Source: Anopheles merus (taxonomy: Eukaryota > Arthropoda > Insecta > Diptera > Culicidae). Taken from it: a DNA stretch of 64,000 nt. Shown piece by piece: positions 30,605-42,625 of this stretch. Under the pieces are notes generated by a model. The model was not told the origin of the DNA and did not search any database. It was given only the letters and a program-made list of their open reading frames with translations. The DNA is taken from positions 35,548,755 through 35,612,754 of the forward strand of contig NC_054083.1 in NCBI RefSeq assembly GCF_017562075.2, written 5' to 3'. A program made the translations under genes and the position numbers. How positions within the stretch are numbered: position 1 is the stretch's first letter; each line of letters opens with the position of its first letter.

Positions 30605-30720
30605 ATACAGGTGTCCCCGAGATACGACTGTATTTTGGACCGAAAAAATGTTTCAAAGCAAGGCGTAGATCGAAACAGTCGTATGTCGAATATCTGTCAA
30701 TATGGAGTTAATAACCGAAG
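30605..30720 (+). mobile_element. End of a pogo/Tc1-like element (CAGGTGTCCCCGAG)
   Basis: TA then CAGGTGTCCCCGAGATACGA opens the element and directly abuts the broken family A MITE. A related end, reading CTCGGGGACCGCCTG then TA, lies at 47595-47611. An internal inverted word (ATACGACTG near the start, CAGTCGTAT near 30680) suggests a subterminal repeat. The other terminus and any transposase are not found. Assignment to the pogo/mariner group rests on the CAG start and TA borders and is tentative. Confidence 0.45.
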
Positions 30721-31340
30721 TTGAAAAGTCGGAATCTATGACATTGTGTAATTTATTAAAATTATGTTCGATAATGTATTAAATTTACTCCAAAAGTCGT
30801 TTACAATATATTGATATTCAAAACCGGGTAGTTATGGAAACAGTTTTAGTGTCCACAATTTTTAATTCGAAAATTATTATTGTTATTATTCTTATTGATC
30901 CTATTGTTATTATTATTGTTCTTAATATTGTTATTTGATTAATCGTCAAAATAATTGTTTTGTAACCCAGTAATGGGTCGTACAATGATATCTTTTGCCC
31001 TCGAGAACCCAACTTCTGCCGTCAAATGATTCTTGTTGAGCAATTTAATGCGATCATCTTAAATAATGTGCTTGATTTTCAAGAATGTTCCGTCCATAAA
31101 TTAAATCTCGCCTCAACAAGAAGTACTAATGATTTTCGTGATTATAATAGGTTTCTATTGTTTTTTTTATATTTTGGGCCAAGTTGTGGAGAGGAAGTGG
31201 ATAGGTCACGTTAATTATTTCAAAAGTTGATTTAGTAGAGTATTTTTGGAAACATTCTAACAGTTATTTACAAAAAAACAGCAAGAATACAATGAAATAT
31301 ACTCAAGTGTAAAAAAGTAATAAAGAGATGCTTCACTCAC
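30721..31340. other. AT-rich DNA with an imperfect ATT repeat
   Basis: 30855-30950 is rich in ATT/TATT units. No exon seen. If the minus-strand gene at 31341-35239 is spliced as proposed, this is the start of its second intron. Confidence 0.4.
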
Positions 31341-34300
31341 CTTCACTTATCTCCTGTATTGTTGACTCCACAGCACCAGAATGTGGCTGAATGCGTTGTA
31401 CTTTTGCCATTTCCATGCTACCGACACGATAAGCGCCGTGACTGCGGAACGAATCTGAAGAAATACTACCACCAGCACTGCTGCCACTAAAACTATCTTC
31501 AATGTTATGTGCCATGCTACTTGCATCGTAATCTACCTCCGTCCCGATTGCTTCTATAACACTAAGCAACTCATTTCCAGCACCTGTAGGCTTGGAGGCT
31601 AAATCAAACCCACTCTCCACATCGTTCTGGTCATCCTTTGGTGCGTGAATAATAACACAAGCCTTTTGACTGCTACTACTAACCGTGTTGTTCTTTTCGC
31701 GCTTTCGGCTTACTAAATCCTTGCCGGAAGTATTGGTACTAAATTTGCTTCCGGTACGATCGTTAGCCTCGGTTCGAGTCACATTCAGTAATACACTACC
31801 ACTTTGAACTACCGCCGAAGATGCTTGTCCATCTTCTCTGCCGGTGTAATGAACATTTTGATTACTACTGCCAATACTGCTACCTTGACTTGGCGGTAAA
31901 GCGGTCAGTTCCGGACCCGAACCAATGGGTGTAAGTGTTGGTGGATGTGATGCTGTTTTACTGTAGGCCAGGCGCTCGTCAATCGTCGTGATCGCTTGAA
32001 CGCTCTGTCCAGATGTTGCTACAGTCGGTGCCGTCGGACTGGTTGCAGCTAGCAGTGCAGGTTGTGCTACCTGCGATGCAGCAAGAGGTGTGACCTCGTA
32101 CGTGATGCAACTGACGGGCGTTGGAGTTAGCTAGATAAAGCAAAAAGGGATTTAGAAAAGGTTATTGTATTGCACATTGAATGATGGAAAACAAGTAAAA
32201 AGAAAATGATGGTGAAACATTGTCAGAGATAAAAATAGTTTGTGAAAAGGTTGATGTACGCGCCAAGAGTAGCCGACAATATACATAAATTATTGAAATA
32301 ATTACCACCACAAAGGAATGTTAAAATAAATCATTAATTTATTACAGTTCCACCGATGAACAAGATTTTATTATTGTACTAAATATAATGCCAACATGTA
32401 AAGCAAATTTAAATTGCATACATTAAGGCGCAACCTTGCATGAAATCGTAGTAATGCTACCAAATACGTTTCGATTCTTGTAATTTTATTCCCTCCCTAA
32501 GTTATCTTATTTAAATTTGATCAATTATTTCATCCGCCAAAAACACCCTCAAACCATGAAAATAATGGTATGGTCAATCAATCTGCATAACTACGAACAA
32601 AGCGTATCGTTACAGTGCGTACCTGTTGATTGGAAATCGATCTCCCCGAGGAACGGGCAAACCAGATGCAACAAGTTATTGCGCAAATTATTAGCCAACC
32701 CAGATAACACGCCTAACATTTGATATGAGCAGCACGGGCTTTGATGTGGCGCGCACAGCACACATCTCACAGACGCGGGTATAGTTTATGGGCGTTGTAA
32801 GCGTGATTGCAATTTCAACGAAAATTCAGGACGGTTTTATTTGCTCCCCCATTTTATCCTGCCGCTTTGTCGAATGGAACAAGAAAGCGGGTTCGTTTCA
32901 TGTGGAATGCTACACCACATGCATTTGAAATATAGCGCACATTGAAACCTAAAGGAAAAATGGAACAACAATACGATATCAAACAACGACTCCCTGGAGG
33001 ATGGCAAAAAAAAACGGGAACCATGTACTACCATATGGTAACGTATTGCTTGGCCGTTCATGATGAAGCTGCTCTTTGTTTGATTTGCTAAATCGAAACC
33101 TCAACGACTGCTGTACCAGCTAGTGATTAAATGTTTTTTGTACATAAATGTATTTTTTTGCATTTAAAGCTTTCGTTAGCGTTATTGAAAGCTTTTCCAA
33201 TGAATGAAATTGCAACAACTACACAAAAGTGACACCCATTCGAACCGTGTTCGAAACTAATTATCGAAAATCAAACAAACCAAACAAAAAGCAACAGAAG
33301 CCCTAGATGGAAACACCGAAAATAAAACTCCCCATCCGTGCAATCCAACACGAGATCCAATCCAATTAATCAGCCACCGCGTCACGGAAAAGCGATACGA
33401 AGCGGAATTTCCCGAAAGTGGCTACATTTCGATTGTGCCCTGTAGGGTTTGCAGGATCAGCACCATATGGTAGCGCTGTGAAAGGATTTACTGTTTTGAT
33501 TTGATTTTATAAAAACAAGGTGATAGCAAAAATGTCTCAGGCAGCACGAATATTTTGTAGTCGAATTAAAAAAAAAAGTGAATCAATCGATTAGATTAAA
33601 CACAATTCGATACTGCCATGCTAATCGCTCGATTGGGGTAAATGTGTAGGTTTTCGGTATGAAGTTTAAGGTTGAAGTAGCAGACATATTAGGCTAAACA
33701 AGCACGCTTGCACGGCATGGTTCAGCGCCTGATGGTATGCAATATGTTGCTGAAAGCCATGTTTTACATCTAAAGGCCCGGAATATCCAGCCACGTTCCC
33801 AAACTGGATCGAAGAGGAACGTTAGTTGTAGTTGCCTAGATACAACGATTGCTTTAATTTATTTCATGAGTATCCTGCTCAGTTATGCGTACAATATGGC
33901 AAAATGTTCAAAAAATATCCAAGAAAACCTCAATTTTATGCCATTTTGGCAATCGCTACGATCGTTCCCCAATTCCATCGAGTTTGGGTTAGTGGCTGAT
34001 CAAATCGTCTTCAAAATAGGTGCATGCTCTTTGTTTTTTTTTCTATTAATTATCGCTGAAATTTAAATTATAACAAAAACGTTAGACTGTATTTATTGTA
34101 GAAAATTTACAAAAAATGTAAATAATCGTACAAGCGCATGTGTGAACTGTTTTTCATTTGAACTTTGACCACCCAACAATCGTTATCAGATTTTGTTTGA
34201 TGTTTTGAATTATCAAAATACCGGTTTACCAAAACTATAAAAGAATTTAATTTAAATTTTGCATACCTCCAGGCTCTAACCAAGGAATTCCATGAGCAAA

Positions 34301-35239
34301 ATGAATTTGTACTAAAATATATATATATCTTGCATACCTTCAGGCGCTTAGAGACCTTCAAACGATAAGCTGTTATAGAGAATTTCCTTTCCACTTTCGC
34401 TCCATTATTTGTATCTCAAAATTATTTTCCTTATTTTAATGACATCGTAGCACTTCCCCCAATAAACCTTCTGCACGAAAAAATACTCTAAAAAGTGTGT
34501 GCATATGGTGTGTGAGCTTACTTACCTTCTGGATGATGTAGCACCGTGGATTGTACGACGTGCAGAGGTACGTCCCGTTCGCGTCGAGACAGAGGGGCAG
34601 CGGGTCTACGATGGGTGGTGCCGCCGCGGGTACCGTTTGCAGGATCTGTACCGGTACCGGGTGATGATGCTGTTGCTGCTGCTGCTGCTGGAGGGGCGGA
34701 TGGTTCGCTGCTAGCGTGACCGCCTGTTGATGCTGCTGCTGCTGCTGCTCCTGTTGGTGATGCTGCAGCAGCGCTGGCTGGTGGGTCGTGTAGTGTGCCG
34801 AGAGCCGCGCCTGTCCCTGCACGGTTGTAATTGTTCCGCCGCCTTGCTGGGTGTACTGGTGCTGCTGTTGCTGCTGATGGTGATGATGGTGATGATGGTG
34901 GTGATAATGGTGGGTGTTAGATAGCTGCTGCTGCTGCTGCTGCTGCTGTGCCTGATGGCGCGAACGTGATTGAAGAACGGCTACGTTGGCCGTTTGTAGC
35001 TGTAAGTGCTGTTGCTGCTGCTGTTGCGCCGCCTGATGATGGTGATGGTGGTGGTGATGATGTCCGATGGACGCCGGACTGGCGCCACCGGCGCCACCGG
35101 CCAGGGTCGTTATCGTGGACGTGAGCGTGAACGTACCGCTGGACGAGCTGTGCTGGTAGGTGTTGGCGCTGCCACTGCCGCTACTGCCACTGTTGCTCCC
35201 GGTCACGGACGAGACGAGTCGATACTTTCGCAGCGGCAT
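31341..35239 (-). CDS. Unrecognised Gln/His-rich protein, N-terminal two exons (partial)
   Basis: The start is ATG at 35239 (MPLRKYRLVSSV). Exon 1 is 35239-34526 (238 codons) and ends AAG then GTAAGT. Exon 2 is 32130-31341, preceded by a pyrimidine-rich TATCTAG acceptor, and ends GAAG then GTGAGT. Phases fit (0, then 1), giving 501 complete codons and an open end. Residues 1-60 are Ser/Thr/Gly-rich. About 60-205 is low complexity, with His runs and Gln runs encoded by CAC/CAT and CAG. The end of exon 1 is ordinary sequence (LPLCLDANGTYLCTSYNP). Exon 2 is Ser/Thr-rich and probably disordered, with a basic RKREK patch. I recognise no domain. The C-terminus must lie left of 31341, perhaps outside the window. 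Long disordered Gln/His tracts are common in insect regulators, so a regulatory protein is plausible but unproven. Confidence 0.7.
32131..34525 (-). other. Intron 1 of the Gln/His-rich gene
   Basis: AT-rich, bounded by the GTAAGT donor at 34524-34525 and an AG acceptor at 32131-32132. It contains no clear repeat or exon. A TA run occurs near 34318-34327. Confidence 0.6.
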
Positions 35240-36290
35240 TATCCGTGTTCAACCACAATGGGGTGGGCGAAAAAAAAAAGGTTGGGAAAAGGGACCTCGG
35301 GGAGGGGGGGGGGGGGGGGGGGTTGGAATTGAAGGAGCAGGGGAGATGCCTTTGCTGCCTGTCGTTTGTCGCCTCGCCTAAAGAGTTTAACCTTTAGTGC
35401 ACCACGGGTTGTGCACCTATCTGTGTACGAGTGTACAGCCGACCGCGCCGTGGACTTCCGGGGGAGGAGGACCTCCAGCTGCCATCGTCCCAGCTGGACC
35501 GTTCACTAGCAACGGCACTACCCATATGGTACATCATGTACTTCGTCCGTCACACACCTACACACTTACGCACCCATTTGCTCAGCACATTGATTGATTG
35601 GCGAACCACTGACACGGTGGCAATTGTACACTCTGCACTGTACTTTGGTTTTAGCCTGCTGTAAACGATTGATACTGTCTTGGGTTTCACGCGGTTTCAC
35701 CGTACAGCTGGCAGACACTGACGCACACACATTTGCATACGACCTGTGATGGGGCCAGGCCACATCAGCACACTCAGAAGCTTGGATCGAACCCTGAAAT
35801 AACACTCACACACTAGCGAGCCAATGTTCGATGGTGCGCATAATTGAATGTATAAAATAGAAGAAATGTTAATGTACGATTGGACCTGTGCACAGGATGT
35901 TAATGGGGTTGGCCACACAGTCCGCGATGAGAGCTGATTTGTGATGCTGATGATGCTCCAATAGGGCTAAGAGGCACAATGGCAGCGGCAGCAGGTTGTT
36001 TCAAGGGTGAATTTGTGATGCGTATTGCATACTGTAGGGCGGAATTAAACGGAAGCTTAATCATTCGAAGCGCTTTCCCCAAATAAAAAAGGCTCCATAT
36101 GATTAATGTGTGCATTTCATCTTCAACACACGTACAACTTGCTAACACACACACACACACACACACACGTACGGAGTCACACATAAAAGAGATTGCAAGC
36201 CACTACCGGTGTTGGAGTGTTGGAAAACTCTTGCAAGGAAACCGGGGGTGAGCACAGGAGCACCCAAACAACAAGCTACAAATATTAAAT

Positions 36291-36339
<49 letters not shown>

Positions 36340-38310
36340 GATAGCCACTGACAGTGTAAATCCACTTAGAGTAGTGGGCGACTGTGCGCATTAAAAACAA
36401 CCAATGCAATAAAAAAAACATACACAGACAGAAATGCACCACCACCCCATGCGTCCCAGTGCGTATACGCACGCAGTGTACGCGACCGCGGTGAGAAAGG
36501 GCTGCGCGAGTGAGTAATGAGAAAAGCGAGCGCGCGGGAGAGTGTGTGTGTGTGTGTGTGTGTGTTTGAGCAGTTGAAACGCACGCGAAACAAAGCCACG
36601 CAAGCAATGCACACGAACAAAAAGGTTTCGCATTGAAAAAAAGAAAGAAAAGAATTAATTAAAAGAGAAGTACACACAAACAAACGAAACAAAGTGAACG
36701 ATGAGATGTATCCGTATCTCACCGCTCTCACGTCACGTTCACACTCTTTCTCGCGCTCGCTCGCTGTTCTCACTCTCTGACGCCTGCATTCGCGCGCTCT
36801 CTCTCTCACGTGTCCTTTCCTTTGCGGCACCCACCCACTCTGTGGATTTTCTTTTGGACATTCTTTACACGAAAAACTGCGTGCTTGCTTTCAAACGTTC
36901 AATGGGCGAATTGCAAAAAAGGGTGACGCGGCTGTTGCATACGTGGGGAACGTGGTGGAACGACCTTTTTGCCTTGTGGCGGGATGGTGAAAATGTTAAA
37001 TGTCTGCGTGGGTGGACAAGGTACGATGGTGGTTCCGTATGTTTTGGTTCCGTATGTTTTGGCCAGTGAGTGGGTGGGGGTGATCAGATGTGCAGGAGGG
37101 TCTTCTCCCTTCGGGTTGAATAAATATGTTGTGGCTGATATCATTTAAGGGAAAGGAGTTTAACGTTCTTTTCAAAAGAGCAAATTGAAACATTTTTAAC
37201 GCATTTTTTCACTTCCGTGTGTTCCGTGAGTTCTTTTTCTGAATTTTCTGATTGTTTTTTTTTAATCTGTGAGCCTTTCTCTCTCTCCCCATCGTCATCT
37301 CTCGGTCCGCCTTTCTCTCACTGTTCATTCCGCGCTCCCTCTCTCATTCGTACAAGGTCAAAAGGCATCCAGAGCAAGAGCTGCACCAGAGCACAAAGAA
37401 ACACAACAACCTCACGCACTGCCAAGATGAACAACCGGCTGCCAAGAATCATCACCACCATCCGCACCCAACCACACCACTCGTTCTATTATTCTCCTAC
37501 ACCGAAATGCAAAAAAACTGGGTGCATTAAATTGCAGCTCCTTCTCCACAACACCAGCTTCCAAAGGAGTGGAAAGGAGGGCAGGCTACACAACACAAGA
37601 GCACCGCGCGTACTTGTTGTTCCTTGCCTACTCTGACCGGCAACAATATTGCACCTCTCCCAGTTGCAGCAAGCGCGCGCGCGACTGCTTGGATGATTCC
37701 ACACACCGACCAAACCGCGAGAGAGCGTTCACGTGTGTGAGTGTGTGTGTGCGCATTTGGGGGAGACGAGAGATGGGAAGGATCGCCCCCGCGATGGAAC
37801 CGCGGTGGGGGGGGGGGGTTCAAAGTTCGCATTTTTCCCTACCATACGGTACGGAAAATGCACACCTTCCGTGACCCTGACCCCGACCCACGTCACAACA
37901 GTACGCTCACACGAAGCACGAAAAACAATTGCAGCTGCAAAATGGGATTGTTTGATATTTTTTCTTCTTTGTTTATATGCCACTGCACCGTATTGCACTG
38001 GGACGACCGAGATTCCAAGAGATTCGCGCAAACACCGCGACCAAGGGCAAAACGCTCGCCTCGCGCTCGTGCACCTCAAATTGTGCGTGTATACCTTTTG
38101 CCTTTTTATTGGGGTTGAGGCGGGCACAAGGAGCAAACACTCCGTCACCATCCACCGGATGCGGGAACAGTGGACGGGAGCGTGCGCGCGCGTGTTCGGT
38201 TTGACAAACAGAAGCGAACTGTTTCTGCTGCGACCCGTTTTGCGCTATTTGTGTGGTTGATTGAGCCGTAGCGTAAAGTGAGGGGGGGAAGGAGGGGACG
38301 CACACATCGT
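35240..38310. other. Upstream region of the Gln/His-rich gene, microsatellite-rich
   Basis: A G run lies at about 35305-35322, only 66 bp upstream of the ATG at 35239. CA runs lie at 36145-36168 and 36294-36337, TG at 36541-36565 and a G run at about 37806-37818. This is probably 5'-UTR and promoter DNA of the minus-strand gene. No TATA box or initiator could be assigned with confidence. Confidence 0.45.
36294..36337 (+). repeat. (CA)22 microsatellite
   Basis: A perfect CA run. Confidence 0.9.
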
Positions 38311-38318
38311 GTACCGTG

Positions 38319-38980
38319 TAGTGATGGGCAAAACGGCTCCGAAGCCGGAGCCGGCTCCGACCGGCTCCAGACAATTTCGGAGCCGGTTCCGGAGCCGGCT
38401 CCGCACCAACGGCTCCGGAGCCGACTCCGCACCAACGGCTCCGGAGCCGGCTCCGCACCAACGGCTCCGAAGCCGGCTCCGCTCCGACGGCTTTAACACA
38501 ATGGACCAAAAGAACTTTTTCAATGAAGTTTCAATCGAGGAAATCCGTAAATAGCGGAATAGGTCATGTTTAAAAGAATTTATAAAAAAAAACCATCGAT
38601 TAGTTTTGAATATTGTTAAGAAAGACGAGACAAACGAATGCTACACAACGTCATGCATGTCAATACTGCAATCACATCGTGTGTTAGCTTCCACACGTGC
38701 GAGAATATATATTCGTTTTTTTATTACGCTCCGCAGCCGTTGGAACAGAGTCATGAGTGCAGAGCTGTTAGTCCGGAGCCGGCTACGGAACCGTTGGTGC
38801 GGAGCCGTTGGTGCGGAGCCGGCTTCGGAGCCGTTGGTGCGGAGCCGCAGCCAGCTCCGGAGCCGGCTCCGGAGCCGTTGGTGCGGAGCCGGCTCCGGGA
38901 AAAAATCGGAGCCGGCTCCGGAGCCGTTAGTCCGGAGCCGGCTCCGGAGCCGTTGGTGCGCTCCGAAACGCCCATCACTA
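38319..38980. mobile_element. Complete hAT-like element with a GGAGCC/GGCTCC array
   Basis: Ends TAGTGATGGGC and GCCCATCACTA are perfect inverted repeats. The element is flanked by a perfect 8-bp target duplication GTACCGTG (38311-38318 and 38981-38988), the size made by hAT transposases. Inside each end are arrays of the words GGAGCCGGCTCC and CCGTTGGTGC: 38336-38500 in one orientation and about 38775-38965 in the other, around a non-repetitive centre (38500-38770). There is no transposase, so it is nonautonomous. The open frames across it are repeat artefacts. Confidence 0.9.
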
Positions 38981-38988
38981 GTACCGTG

Positions 38989-39712
38989 TGTACCAGATGA
39001 ATGAGATGCCGACGGTGAGCGAGTGATTGAGTGAGTGAGTGGTGAGCTGTGAGCGGTCGGTCGATGTGATTTCTGTGAGACAATCCGTGGCAAACAGCGA
39101 ATGGAGCAGGAAACACTTCATTTCGTGGAGTTTTGTTGAAGGACTTTTTTTAGATAAATTGTAAACCTAGTTTTTATGTATGTTTTTTGGCTTTGGAGTT
39201 AAGTATTAGCCACATAAAGCTGTTCGGTTTTGTCTTACTTATTTCGGTAGATAAACATTGGAAACATTTCTAACAATACCGTTTTCATTTCATTTGAAGG
39301 AAGGCATGAACACCGCGGCCTAACATACTATTCGAGCAAGTGACAGAGACCAACACGGTTTCAAAACATTCGCACTGTTTGAGCTCAGGGACGTTGTGGT
39401 TAGCTGTGGGATCTTCAAACATTAGATTCAAACATTAATTAGATGTGAATTTTCGAACGGGATTTTTTGCAATTTAAAATATAATCTATATCTACGAACA
39501 ACATCAAATTATGATTGTTTACATTTACTACCCTCAAATTACCAACATTTATCTGTTTAAGTTTAAGCATGTTTAGTGCGCAAAAGAAAAGCTAAAATTT
39601 CAAAACGTCACAAGCTAGGGCTCGCTTGATTTCGCCTAAAAGCATGCAACCAGCATCGCACAACGCCTAAACCTATGCAATTAGATCAACAGTTCAGCGC
39701 ATCGCGCGAACA
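38989..39712. other. Noncoding, AT-rich
   Basis: Nothing recognised apart from a GTGAGTGA-type imperfect repeat at 39015-39050. Confidence 0.45.
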
Positions 39713-39715
39713 TAA

Positions 39716-40799
39716 GGGAAGGTAGGAAAAGATGGACACTTCTCATATATGCATGATAAAAGTAATTATAGAATTCATTCAAAACAGAACAGAATTCAAA
39801 ACAATACGTTTGAGAACATTTTTGGCATAATAAATGCAAAATTGTTTAAATCCACGAACAAAACTCATTTTCAATCGTGCCGTCCCTTGTGGATCTAATT
39901 TGACTACTGAAGATATTATGCTCTAAAACTTGTATTGTTTATATTTTCGGAAGTTTTATTAGCTGAATAAGTCGTCGTGACTATTAAGCAAAAATCTGGC
40001 GAAAGAACGAGGGTGAAACCAATAAAAAAATCATGTTTTCTGGTGGTTTAAGTATCCTGACACTAAAGTGGGAAAGACGGACACTTTGTCGTAGGGAAAG
40101 ATGGACACCAAATTTTACTTCTTACATCAATTGGTGATGAATAGATCTCATCAAATGCTTTAAATAATGGTATTCGGAAGACATGAACTATCCAGCCACT
40201 AAAGAAATAATGGAAATACACGAGAAGTGAAATACCGATTAAAATAGCAACTATTCCTTATGTTATTACTCGCTCGACAAATCTTGCCACGACTTGGACA
40301 ACTTCAATTAACGAAACGAAGAGGCATTGGCATGACCTAGTTTCGGAATAGATGAGAGATTCTATGGAATTACAAAGATCAAAAAGTTGATTTTTGACAT
40401 GGTGCAAAAGATGGCTTTAGCAAGTCCCTCTATTAACAAATCGCTCAAACATGCTGGGGTCGCGGACTTTACGCGGAATAATTTCCTAAAAGGATATTCA
40501 AAATTGTTGTTATGTAAGCTGGAGCAACGTCCGTTTTTTTGTGCCTGATATTTCGATAATGCTTTAGATTATGCATCCTACGAAATGTGAGGAAGTGTAA
40601 GTGTCAAAGAATAGTGAAAAAATTCTATGTTACATACGAACCGTTAAAAGCCGCCATCTCGATATCAAAGAGCCACACTTTACTGATCGCCTCATCGCTG
40701 GTGTATGATAAGGTATGCACATTTTGGTGGTCACTGAATTTATATATCCCTAGATTTTTAGCATATTCCTTAACGTATCCGTCTTTACCTACCTTCCCC
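39716..40799. mobile_element. Decayed inverted-repeat DNA element with TAA target duplication
   Basis: The left end GGGAAGGTAGGAAAAGATGG and right end CCGTCTTTACCTACCTTCCCC are imperfect inverted repeats bordered by TAA (39713-39715 and 40800-40802). The internal words GGGAAAGACGGACAC (about 40070) and GGGAAAGATGGACACC (about 40095) repeat the terminal motif. At 1084 bp it is longer than a typical MITE, and the middle (40300-40520) looks like a broken coding region with several stops; I could not identify it. A TAA duplication is typical of PIF/Harbinger-type elements, but that assignment is inference. Confidence 0.6.
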
Positions 40800-40802
40800 T
40801 AA

Positions 40803-42625
40803 TAAAAAACATCTAGCGGTGGATCAAACCCATCAACCAATGGCGATGTTACTTGTGATTGGAAACACGTGAGCGATATTCGATTCGTTTATTGATCGTT
40901 AAAAGGAAATATGCTAGTTTTTCCCATGTTTTTTTAGTCACAGAGAAATATAAAAATAAAATTTCTCTTCCACTTTAAATAGGGTGGATTTGGTGGAGTA
41001 CAGCCAATTGCTATCCACCATTATTATTTATTAATTTCATGGGGTTGGAACTTCCATAATTCCATTAAGTATTAACAAAAATAAGGATTGAATACTCACG
41101 GAGCAGTTCCGTTGAACAATGTGATTAAAAATAGTACTTCGATTACTCACACATATCAATGGACGAGTTTTGAATCCTGGAACAAAAAATGTAATTCCAC
41201 GCAAGCGAAAAGTCGACGAAAGCACCCAATCGAAACCGAAATACCACAAACAACAAATACAAGTTATTCGTACAATCGAAAATAAACTCCATAAAACACA
41301 TTATTTTATCTTCTGGATTTGGCTATGTTTTGTTTTTTTATGTTTTTTTTGTTTAATCTGTTTGCTTTACATTATTATTTCGATCTAAGATGACAAAAGT
41401 GTATAACGCTGCAAACTCCTGAAGACAGTGTTTTCCTTGCCGGAAAAGAAGGCCTGATGCTCTGGTTGCTGATGCTGTTGTTGCTGTTATTGTTGCTGCG
41501 GCTGTGTTTGCTGTTAAACTGGATGCGCATACACGCACACATCACACACCGCGCGGGCGCGCCCGTCTGTCGTTAACGTTCAATAATTAGCCCTTTTTGT
41601 TGGATGTTAATAGGTGTTTCGTTGGACGCGGCGGACTCATTGGCCCGAATGCACGCGCGCGCCTCGAACGCACACACACATACACACCTCTCTCTCTCCC
41701 TCTCTTGCTCGCTCGCTATATCTCTCTCTCTCCTCCCTTTGTCCCTGTTGTAGGGCTGCTGCTTTAAGCCTCCATCATCACTGCGGAGGACTTACAGCAG
41801 CAGCAGCTGCTGCAGAGTGCCCATGCCCGTTCGGGGTGGCCAACCGCAGCGCGGTTAGCACCCTTTGCGGGACACCGGTCCAGCTGCAGCACGAACGAAC
41901 GGAGACGGTGCTCCTTCACTTCGTCGCTGCTGCTGCCGGGAATGATCTGCTCTACGTTTGGGATCTTTCATCAGAAGCAAAAATACTCCATCATTCGGAG
42001 AAGAGATGAGAGTAATTAGGGATATTTTACACTCCTAATTACGCACCAAACAAGCATTGCGAGAAGCAATATGAACCAGCGAGAAAAAGATGCGCGTGAT
42101 GTGCGACGACAACGATATAAAGAAGCTACTTATTTAAATCCAATTAACCGATCAATACCGAGAGCATGCGGTAGGAGAAAACGGGTTGAGAATCTGTGGT
42201 GAGAGAATTTACAATCATTCAAGCGGGGGTAGAATGGGGGGGGATACGCGCTGGTGGGCCCACGGATGTTGAATGGTGAAGCAATGCACACACTCCGGAG
42301 GTGCCGAGGATAGTGTAACTATTGATTGCACTGGGGAAACGCGCCGGATAGACCGGATGCTTTCTCCAGTGAATTTGCAAAATAAGTGCGCCGATGGCTA
42401 GGATTGCTGACTCTGTAAAAAGCACTAATTCCTTCCTAATTTCCCTTCGCTCTGAAACGCCTTACTTCACAACACTTCCTGCCTATTCTCGCTGGGTAAG
42501 AGCTATTGTTTCACACACTCACACACTTCCTCCTAAGCGCCGCAACACACGTACACGCGGTGGCGCGGTAGTAATGATGATGATTTTGATGCTGGTGGTG
42601 GTGGTGGGCGCGTAGGGTGCTTGGC
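40803..42625. other. Noncoding, with a GC-rich patch at 41.45-42.0 kb
   Basis: The patch holds CTG/CAG and CT-type repeats. Its open frames on both strands have no domain. The stretch 42220-42620 next to the eIF1 stop is probably 3'-UTR or downstream DNA. No canonical poly(A) signal was seen close to the eIF1 stop. Confidence 0.4.

Noticed and set aside
31341..35239. Identification of the Gln/His-rich gene as a TSC22/bunched long isoform
   Set aside because: The gene layout (large N-terminal exons, long intron) would fit, but neither exon contains the conserved motifs of that family and no TSC box exon was found in the window.
37973..39116. Frames rich in Ala-Gly-Ser-Glu-Pro repeats on both strands
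   Set aside because: They are artefacts of the GGAGCC array in the 38319-38980 element; all frames stay open because the repeat lacks stop codons.
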